Shown piece by piece: positions 6,169 through 13,795 of a DNA stretch of 27,926 nucleotides. Under the pieces are notes generated by a model. That model saw only the letters and a list, made by a program, of their open reading frames with translations. It searched no databases and was not told the origin of the DNA. Where the stretch lies: NCBI GenBank assembly GCA_003220855.1, contig QHTP01000039.1, positions 1-27,926 of the forward strand. The letters run 5' to 3'. The translations under genes and the position numbers were made by a program. Position 1 is the first letter of the stretch. Every line of letters begins with the position of its first letter. Origin of the DNA: Gemmatimonadota bacterium. Its GTDB lineage: Bacteria; Gemmatimonadota; Gemmatimonadetes; Gemmatimonadales; GWC2-71-9.

Positions 6169-7800
6169 TCACGGATTGGTGAGCCTGGCCACTTCGTCGG
6201 CGAACGCGCGCGATCGCGCGACCTGCGTGCGGTAGTCGCTGAGCTCGGCATCGCGTCGCGTCGCGTCCCACCCGAGCGCCGCTGCCATACGGTCCGCCAC
6301 GGCGCCCGCGGCCGAGACTCCTTGGTCGCGCGTGGCGTAGAAGAGATGCAGCCGCCGGATGAGCACGTCGGAGAGTCGGAGTGCCATCTCCCGCTCCACC
6401 GCGTGCGTCACGTCCGCCCAGACTTCCGGTCGCCCGGCCACGATGGGCTGCCCGAGCGCGCGATCCCGCTCCACGAGGTTGAGCACCGCCGCGGCCTCGC
6501 TGCCGTACGCTCCCACCAGGTACCGCGCCGTCGACTCGCGGGCGCCGCGCTGCGTCGCCGCCTTCACGAGGCCTTCCAGGTCCGCCGTCTCGCCTCCGGG
6601 GAGCGGCAGCCGGTCCGTCGGCGCCCGGGGAGCACGAGGACGGCCGTCGAGCGCGTGCAGCCGGGCGGCGACACGGTCGACCACGTCGCGCGCCATGAGC
6701 CGGTACGTGGTGAGCTTGCCGCCCGCGATCGTGAGCAACCCGCCCGGGCCCTCGACCACCCGGTGCTCCCGCGACGTGGCGGACGGCGCGACGTCGAGCG
6801 CTCCTGCGCGCAGCAGCGGACGCAGGCCCGCCCAGGTCGCCACCACGTCCCGGGGCGAAAGGCGCGCCGTGGGGAAGAACCAGTTGGCGGAGCGCAGCAG
6901 GTAGATCGCGTCCTCCCCCGTGGCGCGCACGTCGTCGGGGGAGGTGTCCTCGTCGGTGTCGGTCGTGCCGATGTAGCTGAGATCGCCCCACGGCAGCACG
7001 AACATCACGCGTCCGTCGAGCGGGGAGGTGAGCGTCATCGCGCGGACGTGGCCCACGCGTTGTCGCGGCACGGCGACGTGCGCGCCCCTGGTCAGCCGCA
7101 GCAGCGGCTCCGCGTCCGGCGCCTCGAGCCGCCGCAGCCGGTCCGCCCAGGGTCCCGTCGCGTTGACCACGACGAGCGCGCGTACGCCGTACTCCTGTCC
7201 GCTCAGCACGTCGCGCACCGCGGCGCCCCGAATCCGTCCGTCCGGCCTGAGCAATGCCGTGACGTCCGCGTGGCTCGCCACGAGGGCGCCGGCCTGCGCG
7301 GCGGCACGCATGGTCGCGAGGGTGAGCCGCGCGTCGTCCGTCTGCGCGTCGAAGTAGAGTGCCGCGCCTTGCAGGTCCGTGTCGCGCAGCCCGGGCTCGA
7401 GCCGGAGCGTCGCCTTGCGCCCCAGCCAGCGATGCAGGCGCACGTTGCGGAAGCCGGCGAGTAGATCGTACAGCCACAGGCCGGCCCGGAGGCGCCACGC
7501 CGGCACCCGGGCGCCCAGGTACGAGGGCAGCACGAACGCCAGCGGGTGGACGAGATGGGGCGCCACATTCAGCAGCACCCGTCGCTCACGCGAGGCCTCG
7601 CGCACCAGGTGGAACTCGTATTGCTCGAGGTAGCGCAGCCCGCCGTGGATCAAGCGGGACGAGTGTGACGACGTGCCGCTCGCGAAGTCGCCCTTGTCCA
7701 CCACGGCCGTGCGAAAGCCGCGCAGCGCGGCGTCGCGCGCGATCCCCGCGCCGGTGATCCCACCGCCGATGACGAGCACGTCCACCGGCTCGGCCGCCAT
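6169..7800 (-). CDS. glpD: Aerobic glycerol-3-phosphate dehydrogenase
   Basis: 543 residues from ATG 7800. The protein opens with the FAD-binding dinucleotide fold DVLVIGGGITGAGIARDAALRG (Gly12-Gly19), then DKGDFASGTSSHSSRLIHGGLRYLE, the GlpD signature. It continues through VVNATGPWADRLR, VMFVLPWGDLSYIGTTDTDED, SWAGLRP-like TWAGLRPLL, and GGLLTIAGGKLTTYR, ending with the helical C-terminal cap domain. GlpD oxidises glycerol-3-phosphate to dihydroxyacetone phosphate at the membrane and passes electrons to quinone. Upstream of the ATG the same frame reads FSHRTRAKALAAM, resembling the N-terminal extension of Bacillus-type GlpD, yet holds no ATG, GTG or TTG, so the real start may be non-standard. 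The gene is divergent from fadI and ends 18 bases from the convergent HEAT gene. Confidence 0.95.
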   Translation of the reverse strand: MAAEPVDVLVIGGGITGAGIARDAALRGFRTAVVDKGDFASGTSSHSSRLIHGGLRYLEQYEFHLVREASRERRVLLNVAPHLVHPLAFVLPSYLGARVPAWRLRAGLWLYDLLAGFRNVRLHRWLGRKATLRLEPGLRDTDLQGAALYFDAQTDDARLTLATMRAAAQAGALVASHADVTALLRPDGRIRGAAVRDVLSGQEYGVRALVVVNATGPWADRLRRLEAPDAEPLLRLTRGAHVAVPRQRVGHVRAMTLTSPLDGRVMFVLPWGDLSYIGTTDTDEDTSPDDVRATGEDAIYLLRSANWFFPTARLSPRDVVATWAGLRPLLRAGALDVAPSATSREHRVVEGPGGLLTIAGGKLTTYRLMARDVVDRVAARLHALDGRPRAPRAPTDRLPLPGGETADLEGLVKAATQRGARESTARYLVGAYGSEAAAVLNLVERDRALGQPIVAGRPEVWADVTHAVEREMALRLSDVLIRRLHLFYATRDQGVSAAGAVADRMAAALGWDATRRDAELSDYRTQVARSRAFADEVARLTNP

Positions 7801-7866
7801 TGCCGCGAGGGCCTTGGCGCGCGTGCGGTGTGAGAATTCTGTCTCGCTCGTCGTCGTTCCTCCGGC

Positions 7867-7896
7867 TTGGCCCGCGCGCCGGCACGGTGGTAGGTT
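7867..7896 (+). promoter_or_regulatory. Possible promoter of the fadI-fadJ-PRODH-rsgA operon
   Basis: TTGGCC at 7867-7872 and TAGGTT at 7891-7896 are 18 bases apart and lie upstream of the GGAGGAG ribosome-binding site of the thiolase gene (7912-7918). Each hexamer matches the sigma-70 consensus only partly. The divergent glpD start is at 7800, so its control region shares this gap. Confidence 0.3.
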
Positions 7897-7924
7897 TCGT
7901 TTCGTGAGCGCGGAGGAGAATGTA

Positions 7925-9184
7925 ATGCCAGCGGGAAACGGACGGCGCGTCGCGATCGTGGCCGGCTGTCGGACCCCCTTCTGCCGCTCCGGCACCGCGC
8001 TCAAGCACGTCCGGGCCGTGGACCTAGCCCGCTTCGTCGCGCGCGAGCTGCTGGAGCGCACCGACCTGGCCGGCGCCGACGTCGACGCCGTGATCTTCGG
8101 GCAGGTGGTGCCGTCGGCACTCGTGCCGAATGTGGCCCGCGAAGTGAGCCTCCTCCCGCAGTTTCCCAAGGAGATTCCCGCCTACTCGTTGAACCGCGCC
8201 TGCGCTTCCTCCGGCCAGGCCGTCGCCAACGCGCACGAGGAAATCGTCTCCGGGCACGCCGACGTCGTGCTGGCGGGTGGCGTCGAGTCGCTCTCCGACA
8301 TTCCGATCCTCGCCTCCCGCCGCCTCGCCGACATTCTGGTCGAGGCGAGCAAGGCGAAGTCGCTCGGGGCCAGGCTGCGCGCCTTCAGCCGCATCCGGCC
8401 GCGTGACCTCGTGCCCGTCTCGCCCGCGATCGCCGAGCCGTCCACCGGCGAATCGATGGGGCAATCGGCCGAGAAAATGGCGAAGGAGAACCGCATCTCG
8501 CGCGACGCGCAGGACCGGTGGGCGCTGCGCAGCCATCAGCTCGCCGCCCGGGCGACGGACGACGGCCGCCTCACCGCCGAAGTCGTGCCTTGGTTCCCGC
8601 CGCGTCCCGGAGACCCGGTCGTCACGACGGACAACGGCATCCGGCGCGACACCTCGCTCGAGCAGATGGCGAAGCTCAAGCCGGTGTTCGACCGTCGCTA
8701 CGGCACCGTCACAGCGGCGAACGCGTCGCCCCTCACCGACGGGGCGGCGGCGGTCCTGCTCATGAGCGACGCTGCGGCGCGTGCGCTCGGCTATACGCCG
8801 CTGGCCTACATCCGCTCCTACGCCGTCGCCGCGGTCGATCCCGGCTGGCAGCTGCTCCAGGCGCCGATCTTCGCGGTCCCCCAGGCGCTCGACCGCGCCG
8901 GCATCGGGTGGCGGGACTTGAGCGTCATCGAAGTGCACGAGGCGTTCGCGGCGCAGGTGCTCTCGAACATCCAGGGGTGGGCCGCCAAGGGGTGGGAGAT
9001 CAACGAAGCCGTCATCAACGTGATGGGCGGCTCGATCGCCATCGGTCACCCGTTCGGCGCGACGGGCGCCCGCATCGTCACGACGCTCGCCAACGAGATG
9101 ACGCGCCGCGACGCGCAGTTCGGCCTGCTGTCGATCTGCGCGCAGGGCGGCATGGGTTTCGCGATGGTCCTGGAGCGCCGCTGA
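7925..9184 (+). CDS. fadI: Acetyl-CoA C-acyltransferase (3-ketoacyl-CoA thiolase, FadI-like)
   Basis: 419 residues, with GGAGGAG six bases before ATG. It has the thiolase catalytic set: Cys93 in NRACASSGQ (acyl-enzyme nucleophile), His375 in IGHPFGATGAR and Cys405 in CAQGGMG. Gly-rich GGVESLSDIP and the loop around residues 130-190 (RPRDLVPVSPAIAEPSTGESMGQ) match the FadI/mitochondrial trifunctional-beta branch rather than FadA. It cleaves 3-ketoacyl-CoA with CoA to give acetyl-CoA and a shortened acyl-CoA, the last step of beta-oxidation. Its TGA overlaps the ATG of the FadJ gene by one base, so the two subunits of the multienzyme complex are translationally coupled. First gene of a five-gene operon. 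Confidence 0.95.
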   Translation: MPAGNGRRVAIVAGCRTPFCRSGTALKHVRAVDLARFVARELLERTDLAGADVDAVIFGQVVPSALVPNVAREVSLLPQFPKEIPAYSLNRACASSGQAVANAHEEIVSGHADVVLAGGVESLSDIPILASRRLADILVEASKAKSLGARLRAFSRIRPRDLVPVSPAIAEPSTGESMGQSAEKMAKENRISRDAQDRWALRSHQLAARATDDGRLTAEVVPWFPPRPGDPVVTTDNGIRRDTSLEQMAKLKPVFDRRYGTVTAANASPLTDGAAAVLLMSDAAARALGYTPLAYIRSYAVAAVDPGWQLLQAPIFAVPQALDRAGIGWRDLSVIEVHEAFAAQVLSNIQGWAAKGWEINEAVINVMGGSIAIGHPFGATGARIVTTLANEMTRRDAQFGLLSICAQGGMGFAMVLERR

Positions 9185-11331
9185 TGCCGCCGCAGGGGCG
9201 CGGCGGCGCGGCGCTCACCTGGGAGCTCGCCGCCGGCGCGGTGGCCGTCGTCACGTTCGATCTCAAGGGCGAGCCTGTCAACAAGATCTCCCGCGCCGTG
9301 AAGGACGACGTGCTCGCGACCCTCGCGGCGCTCGAGGGCGACCGCGCCGTGCAGGCGGTCGCCTTCTTCTCGGGTAAGCGCGACAATTTCATCGCCGGCG
9401 CGGACATCGAGGAGTTCGTCCGCCTCACCACTGCGGCCGAAGCCGAGCGGCTCTCCGCCGACGGGCAGGAGCTGCTCGACCGCGTGGCGCGCTTCCCCAA
9501 GCCCATCGCCGTGGGGATCCATGGCGCGTGTCTCGGAGGCGGGCTCGAGTTCGCGCTCGCGTGCCACTACCGCGTCGCGTCCGACCACGCCAAGACCCAG
9601 CTCGGTCTCCCCGAAGTGCAGCTCGGCATCCTGCCCGGCGCCGGTGGCTGCCAACGACTGCCCCGGTTGATCGGCGCGCGCGCGGCACTCGACATCATCC
9701 TCGCCGGCAAGGTCGAACCCGCCCAGAAGGCGTTCCGGGTGGGGATCGTGGACGAGTTGGTCCACCCGGCCATTCTGCGGGACGTCACCCTCGACGCGGC
9801 GCGGCGGCTGGCGGGCGGGTGGCGGCCCAGACGCAAACGTCGCGGCGGCGTCGTGGCGTGGCTGCTCGACGGCAACCCGCTCGGCCGCCGCCTGGTGTTC
9901 CGCGCGGCGCGCAAACAGGTGTTGCGGCAGACCCGAGGGCATTATCCCGCGCCGCTCGCGGCGCTCGACGCGGTGGAGCACGGCCTGCGGCGCGGCATGC
10001 GCGCCGGCCTGAAGCGCGAGGCGCAGCTGTTCGCGCAGCTGGCCGTGTCGGACGTATCCCGCAAGCTCGTCCAGATCTTCTTCGCCACGACGGCGCTCAA
10101 GAAGGACTTCGGCATCCCGAACCCCCCGGCCCCGGGCGAGGTGCACCGTCTGGGAGTCGTGGGCGCGGGGTTCATGGGATCGGGTATCGCGGGCACGGCC
10201 ATCGCGCAGGCGGGGGTCGACGTCCGGATGAAAGACGCCGACCTGCCGCGCGTCGCCAAAGGACTGGCGGCCGCGCGCGAGATTCTGGACGACCGGCTCA
10301 AGCGACGTCGCATCACGAAATTCGAGCACGCCCGGCTCGTCGCGCTGCTTTCGGGTGGCGCCGACTACGCGGGATTCGGCCGCGCCGAGCTCGTGATCGA
10401 GGCGGTGTTCGAGGACCTGGCGGTGAAGCAGCAGGTGCTGCGGGAGGTCGAGGGGGCGACGCGCCCGGATGCGGTGTTCGCGTCCAACACCTCGACCATC
10501 CCCATCCACGAGATCGCCGACGTCGCCACCCGGCCGGAGCGCGTGATCGGGATGCATTTCTTCTCTCCCGTCGCCCGCATGCCCCTCCTCGAGGTGATCC
10601 CGTCGGCGCGGACCAGTCCGGGCGTGGTGAGCACGGCCGTGGCGTTCGGCCGCGGCATGGGCAAGACCGCGATCGTCGTGAAGGACAGTCCGGGGTTCTG
10701 GATCAACCGGATTCTCACGCCCTACATGAACGAGGCCGGCTACCTCCTCGCCGAAGGCGTCGCGATCGAAGAGCTGGACGGGCTGATGGCGGAATGGGGG
10801 TTTCCCGTCGGACCGATCACGCTGCTCGACGAGGTCGGGATGGACGTGGCCGAGAAGGTGGCGGGCGTGATGCACGCCGCCTTCGGCGACCGGCTCGCCC
10901 CTGCGCCCGCCTTCGCCGCGATGGTGAAGAGCGGCCGGTTGGGGCGCAAGGCGGGCAAGGGATTCTACAAGTACACCGGGGGCAAGAAGTCCGCGGTGGA
11001 CGCGGCCGTGTACGAGCTGATCGGCGTGCATCCCAACGGCGGCCCGCGCCCGGCGGAGATCATCCAGCGGCTCGTCCTCATGATGCTGAACGAAGCGGCC
11101 CGGGCGGTGGCGGAGGGCATCGTTCGCACGCCCCGCGACGGCGACATCGGGGCCATCTTCGGCTTCGGGTTTCCGCCGTTCCGTGGCGGCCCGCTGCGGC
11201 ACGCCGACGACCTCGGCGCCGCGCGGATCGTCGGGGAGCTCGAGCGCCTCGCCGAGCGCTACGGCCCCCGCTTCGCCCCCAGCGAAGCCCTGCGCGACCA
11301 GGCGGCCCATGGCGGCAAGTTCTATCCCTGA
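9184..11331 (+). CDS. fadJ: Fatty-acid oxidation multifunctional enzyme (enoyl-CoA hydratase / 3-hydroxyacyl-CoA dehydrogenase)
   Basis: 715 residues, the length of E. coli FadJ. The N-terminal crotonase domain (about 10-200) has the oxyanion loop IAGADIEEF and the catalytic glutamates Glu122 (GACLGGGLEFALAC) and Glu144 (GLPEVQLGILPGAGG). A linker follows. The NAD-binding domain starts with GVVGAGFMGSGIAG (Gly327-Gly334), continues through FASNTSTIPI and has the catalytic His458 in MHFFSPVARMPLLE. Two C-terminal dehydrogenase domains contain DSPGFWINRI, GFPVGPITLLDEVGMD and GRKAGKGFYKY. It hydrates enoyl-CoA and oxidises the 3-hydroxyacyl-CoA with NAD. Start and stop each overlap a neighbour by a single base (TGATG), indicating tight coupling with thiolase upstream and proline dehydrogenase downstream. 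Confidence 0.96.
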   Translation: MPPQGRGGAALTWELAAGAVAVVTFDLKGEPVNKISRAVKDDVLATLAALEGDRAVQAVAFFSGKRDNFIAGADIEEFVRLTTAAEAERLSADGQELLDRVARFPKPIAVGIHGACLGGGLEFALACHYRVASDHAKTQLGLPEVQLGILPGAGGCQRLPRLIGARAALDIILAGKVEPAQKAFRVGIVDELVHPAILRDVTLDAARRLAGGWRPRRKRRGGVVAWLLDGNPLGRRLVFRAARKQVLRQTRGHYPAPLAALDAVEHGLRRGMRAGLKREAQLFAQLAVSDVSRKLVQIFFATTALKKDFGIPNPPAPGEVHRLGVVGAGFMGSGIAGTAIAQAGVDVRMKDADLPRVAKGLAAAREILDDRLKRRRITKFEHARLVALLSGGADYAGFGRAELVIEAVFEDLAVKQQVLREVEGATRPDAVFASNTSTIPIHEIADVATRPERVIGMHFFSPVARMPLLEVIPSARTSPGVVSTAVAFGRGMGKTAIVVKDSPGFWINRILTPYMNEAGYLLAEGVAIEELDGLMAEWGFPVGPITLLDEVGMDVAEKVAGVMHAAFGDRLAPAPAFAAMVKSGRLGRKAGKGFYKYTGGKKSAVDAAVYELIGVHPNGGPRPAEIIQRLVLMMLNEAARAVAEGIVRTPRDGDIGAIFGFGFPPFRGGPLRHADDLGAARIVGELERLAERYGPRFAPSEALRDQAAHGGKFYP

Positions 11332-12263
11332 TGCTGCGGACCGGTCTCCTGTGGCTCAGCGAGCAGCCCCGGATCTTCCGCTTCATTCGGGGCAACGGGC
11401 TGGCGCGCCGCTTCGCGTCGCGCTTCGTCGCCGGCGAGACCGTGGACTCGGGCGTCGCCGCCCTCAAGGACCTGAACGCGGCGGGCATCACCGCGAGCCT
11501 CGACGTGCTGGGCGAATCGGTGCACAACGCCGCCGAGGCGCACGCCGCCCGCGACACCTATCTCGAGACGCTCGACCGCATCAGGGCCGCCGGCGCGGAC
11601 GCCAACGTCTCGCTCAAGCTCACGCAGATGGGTCTGGACATCGAAGAGCGGCTGTGCATCGAAAACCTGCGCGCCATCATCGCGAAGGCCCAGGCGCACG
11701 GCTCGTTCGTGCGGATCGACATGGAGCAGTCCGAGTACACCGAGCGCACGCTGCAACTGTTCAAGAGCACGTTCCACCCGGAGTTCGGGAACGCGGTGGG
11801 GGTGGTGCTACAATCGTACCTGCGCCGCACCGAGCACGACGTGGAGCACATGATCGCCCTCGGCGCGCGGGTACGGCTGTGCAAGGGCGCCTACCAGGAG
11901 CCCGCCACGGTCGCGTTTCCCGCCAAGCGCGACGTGGATGCGACCTACGTGCGCTGCATGGAGCGGTTGCTCTTGCGGGGCACGTATCCCGGCATCGCCA
12001 CGCACGACGCCCGCATCATCGAGCATGCGAAGACCCTCGCGCGCGACAAGGGCATCCCCCCTGCCCGGTTCGAGTTCCAGATGCTGTACGGGGTGCGGCG
12101 CGACCTGCAGCTCGCGCTGCGGCGCCAGGGCTACAACGTCCGCGTCTACGTACCGTTCGGCACGCAGTGGTATCCCTACCTCATGCGGCGCCTCGCCGAG
12201 CGGCCGGCCAACGTGGCGTTCCTGATCGGCAACGTGCTGCGGGAGTCTCTACGGCGGAGCTGA
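11331..12263 (+). CDS. Proline dehydrogenase (monofunctional, PutB-like)
   Basis: 310 residues, an FAD-dependent (beta-alpha)8 barrel of the monofunctional length. Family motifs are present in order: LDVLGESVHN, SLKLTQMGLD, VRIDMEQSEYTERTL, GVVLQSYLRRTEHD, RVRLCKGAYQEP, GIATHDARII, FEFQMLYGVRRDLQ and VRVYVPFGTQWYPYLMRRL. The last includes Arg286-Arg287, the pair that binds the proline carboxylate in characterised enzymes. It oxidises proline to pyrroline-5-carboxylate and reduces the quinone pool. ATG 11331 overlaps the fadJ stop (TGATG). The partner P5C dehydrogenase is not in this window. Co-transcription with beta-oxidation genes suggests a shared catabolic state, or use of a substrate other than proline. 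Confidence 0.93.
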   Translation: MLRTGLLWLSEQPRIFRFIRGNGLARRFASRFVAGETVDSGVAALKDLNAAGITASLDVLGESVHNAAEAHAARDTYLETLDRIRAAGADANVSLKLTQMGLDIEERLCIENLRAIIAKAQAHGSFVRIDMEQSEYTERTLQLFKSTFHPEFGNAVGVVLQSYLRRTEHDVEHMIALGARVRLCKGAYQEPATVAFPAKRDVDATYVRCMERLLLRGTYPGIATHDARIIEHAKTLARDKGIPPARFEFQMLYGVRRDLQLALRRQGYNVRVYVPFGTQWYPYLMRRLAERPANVAFLIGNVLRESLRRS

Positions 12264-12571
12264 CGGACGACACGCTGGGCGGCTACTGGCGCGTGCACGA
12301 GCGCGCCCCCGCCTTCGGCGGCGTCGACGGGCGGGCGTACTCGGTGGGCACGTTCGTGGACGAGATGCCGGATGCCCAGGGCCGCTACGGCGCCGCGCTG
12401 CTGTTCGTACGCTGGTCGGACGCGGGCGACCGGCCCGTCGGGCATCTCGAGACCGAGTACCTCGCCTCCGGCGCCACGCCGGCCGAAGCGCTCGCACCGC
12501 TGCTCGCGCTGACGGTGCACGAGCTGAAGCAGCATCTGGACCGCTGCATCGAACGCGAGCGACGCGCGTGA
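12260..12571 (+). CDS. Small conserved protein of unknown function between PRODH and rsgA
   Basis: About 100 residues reading LTDDTLGGYWRVHERAPAFGG, then a strand-rich core (AALLFVRWSDAGDRPVGHLETEYLASG) and a helical end (ALAPLLALTVHELKQHLDRCIERERR). The start is uncertain. The protein-like text begins at about 12260, where only a CTG is available. GTG 12293 would remove the GGYWR segment, and GTG 12167 would add a 31-residue shadow of the proline dehydrogenase. It overlaps or abuts the PRODH stop and shares GTGA with rsgA, so it is translationally coupled on both sides. I do not recognise the family. Confidence 0.65.
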   Translation: MTDDTLGGYWRVHERAPAFGGVDGRAYSVGTFVDEMPDAQGRYGAALLFVRWSDAGDRPVGHLETEYLASGATPAEALAPLLALTVHELKQHLDRCIERERRA

Positions 12572-13500
12572 CCAGCGGCGTGGTGCTGGCCCGCACCGGC
12601 TCGAGCTACCGCGTGCACACCGATCAGGGAGAAGTCACGGCCACGCTGCGCGGCAGGCTCAAGCACAAGGACGACGACCGCGTCGTAGCGGGCGACGTGG
12701 TGGAGCTGGAGGTGCGCGCCGACCGCACCGCCACCATCTCGCGCGTCCGGCCCCGCCGCTCGGTCCTGGTGCGCCGCGCCGCCGCGGGAGAGCGCGTCGG
12801 GCGGCGCGCGCAGCCGATCGCGGCCAACGTGGACCAGGTCGTCGTCGTGGCGGCCACGCGCGACCCGGAGCCGAATCCGCGCATGCTCGACCGGTTTCTG
12901 GTGATCGCCGAGGCGAATCGTCTGCCCGCCGTGATCGTCCTGAACAAGATCGATCTCGACCGCGCCGCGCTCGGGCCGCTGGTCGCACGGTATGCGCCGG
13001 CCGGCTACCAGGTCCTGGCCACCTCCGTCACCCAGCCGGTGGGTCTGCCCGAGCTGCGCGACCTGCTGCGGGGCCGCGAGTCGGTGCTGGCGGGTCAGTC
13101 GGGCGTGGGCAAATCGAGCCTCCTGAACGCGCTCTACCCCGGCCTGAACCTCCGCATCGGCGAGATCAGCGAGAAGTGGGGCACCGGCAGGCACACCACC
13201 CGCGCCGCCCTGCTCGTGCCGTTGGCGGGAGGCGGCTACGTGGTCGACACTCCGGGGCTGCGGGAGGTGGGAACGTGGGGGATCGAGCCGGAGCTCCTGG
13301 CCGTGTGCTTCCCCGAGTTCCGCCGCTTCCTCGATCAGTGTCGCTTCGACGACTGCCGCCACCTCGCCGAGCCGGGATGTGCGGTGCGCCAGGCCGCGGC
13401 GCAACACGACGTGGCGCCCGACCGCCTGGAGTCCTACCAGCGGGTCTACGAGGAGATCAACGTTCCTTCCTGGTCCAGCGGTCGGCGTCGCGCGAGGTGA
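12568..13500 (+). CDS. rsgA: Small-ribosomal-subunit assembly GTPase RsgA
   Basis: 310 residues. GTG 12568 shares four bases with the upstream stop (GTGA). The N-terminal OB-fold (about 1-75) precedes a circularly permuted GTPase domain: the G4 motif N126-K-I-D129 comes before the P-loop GQSGVGKSS (176-184), followed by the switch region GTGRHTTR and G3 DTPGL. The C-terminal zinc site is C258-x4-C263-x-H265-x5-C271. This order is diagnostic of RsgA (YjeQ/YloQ), which binds the 30S subunit late in assembly and releases RbfA or itself on GTP hydrolysis. Its placement at the end of a catabolic operon is unusual. Its last 44 bases overlap the convergent MazG-type gene. Confidence 0.97.
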   Translation: MTSGVVLARTGSSYRVHTDQGEVTATLRGRLKHKDDDRVVAGDVVELEVRADRTATISRVRPRRSVLVRRAAAGERVGRRAQPIAANVDQVVVVAATRDPEPNPRMLDRFLVIAEANRLPAVIVLNKIDLDRAALGPLVARYAPAGYQVLATSVTQPVGLPELRDLLRGRESVLAGQSGVGKSSLLNALYPGLNLRIGEISEKWGTGRHTTRAALLVPLAGGGYVVDTPGLREVGTWGIEPELLAVCFPEFRRFLDQCRFDDCRHLAEPGCAVRQAAAQHDVAPDRLESYQRVYEEINVPSWSSGRRRAR

Positions 13501-13777
13501 CCTTCGCCATCATCCGGGCGAACGCGTCGTCCAGATCGATGTGCTGGGAGTTGGCGATGCAGATCACGACGAACAGAATGTCGGCGAGCTCCATGGCCAC
13601 GGAACCCTCGGCTTCTCCCTGTTTCTTGGTCTTTTCCCCGAACCGGTGGTTGATCTCGCGGGCCAGCTCGCCCACCTCTTCGGCGAGCCGGGCCAGGTTG
13701 GTGAGCGGCGAGAAGTAGCCCTCCTTATATTGACCGATCCAGCGGTCGACCGCCTGCTGGGCTTCGCGTAAGGACAC
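13457..13777 (-). CDS. MazG-fold nucleotide pyrophosphohydrolase
   Basis: 106 residues from GTG 13777 (CGGAG eight bases upstream). An all-helical MazG-type all-alpha NTP pyrophosphatase: the first metal-binding helix is RLAEEVGELAREINHRFG (the ExxE signature, EEVGE) and the second is MELADILFVVICIAN (ExxD). Such enzymes hydrolyse non-canonical or excess NTPs to NMP and pyrophosphate, as house-cleaning. The single-domain length fits the short MazG-like group (RS21-C6/ YpjD-like), not full E. coli MazG. The 3' end overlaps rsgA tail to tail by 44 bases, and the 5' end is only 18 bases from the divergent DUF1015 gene. Confidence 0.9.
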   Translation of the reverse strand: MSLREAQQAVDRWIGQYKEGYFSPLTNLARLAEEVGELAREINHRFGEKTKKQGEAEGSVAMELADILFVVICIANSQHIDLDDAFARMMAKVTSRDADRWTRKER

Positions 13778-13795
13778 GAGAGACTCCGGGGAATC

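Noticed and set aside
9046..11310. Long open frame antisense to fadJ, and similar ones antisense to lon, the E1 gene and glpD
   Set aside because: High GC leaves the complementary frames open; their translations are Arg/His/Asp-rich with no motifs, and the sense genes have complete domain architecture.
13457..13777. MazG-type gene as part of a toxin-antitoxin unit
   Set aside because: The fold is a house-cleaning pyrophosphatase; no mazE or mazF-like gene is adjacent, and its neighbours are rsgA and DUF1015.
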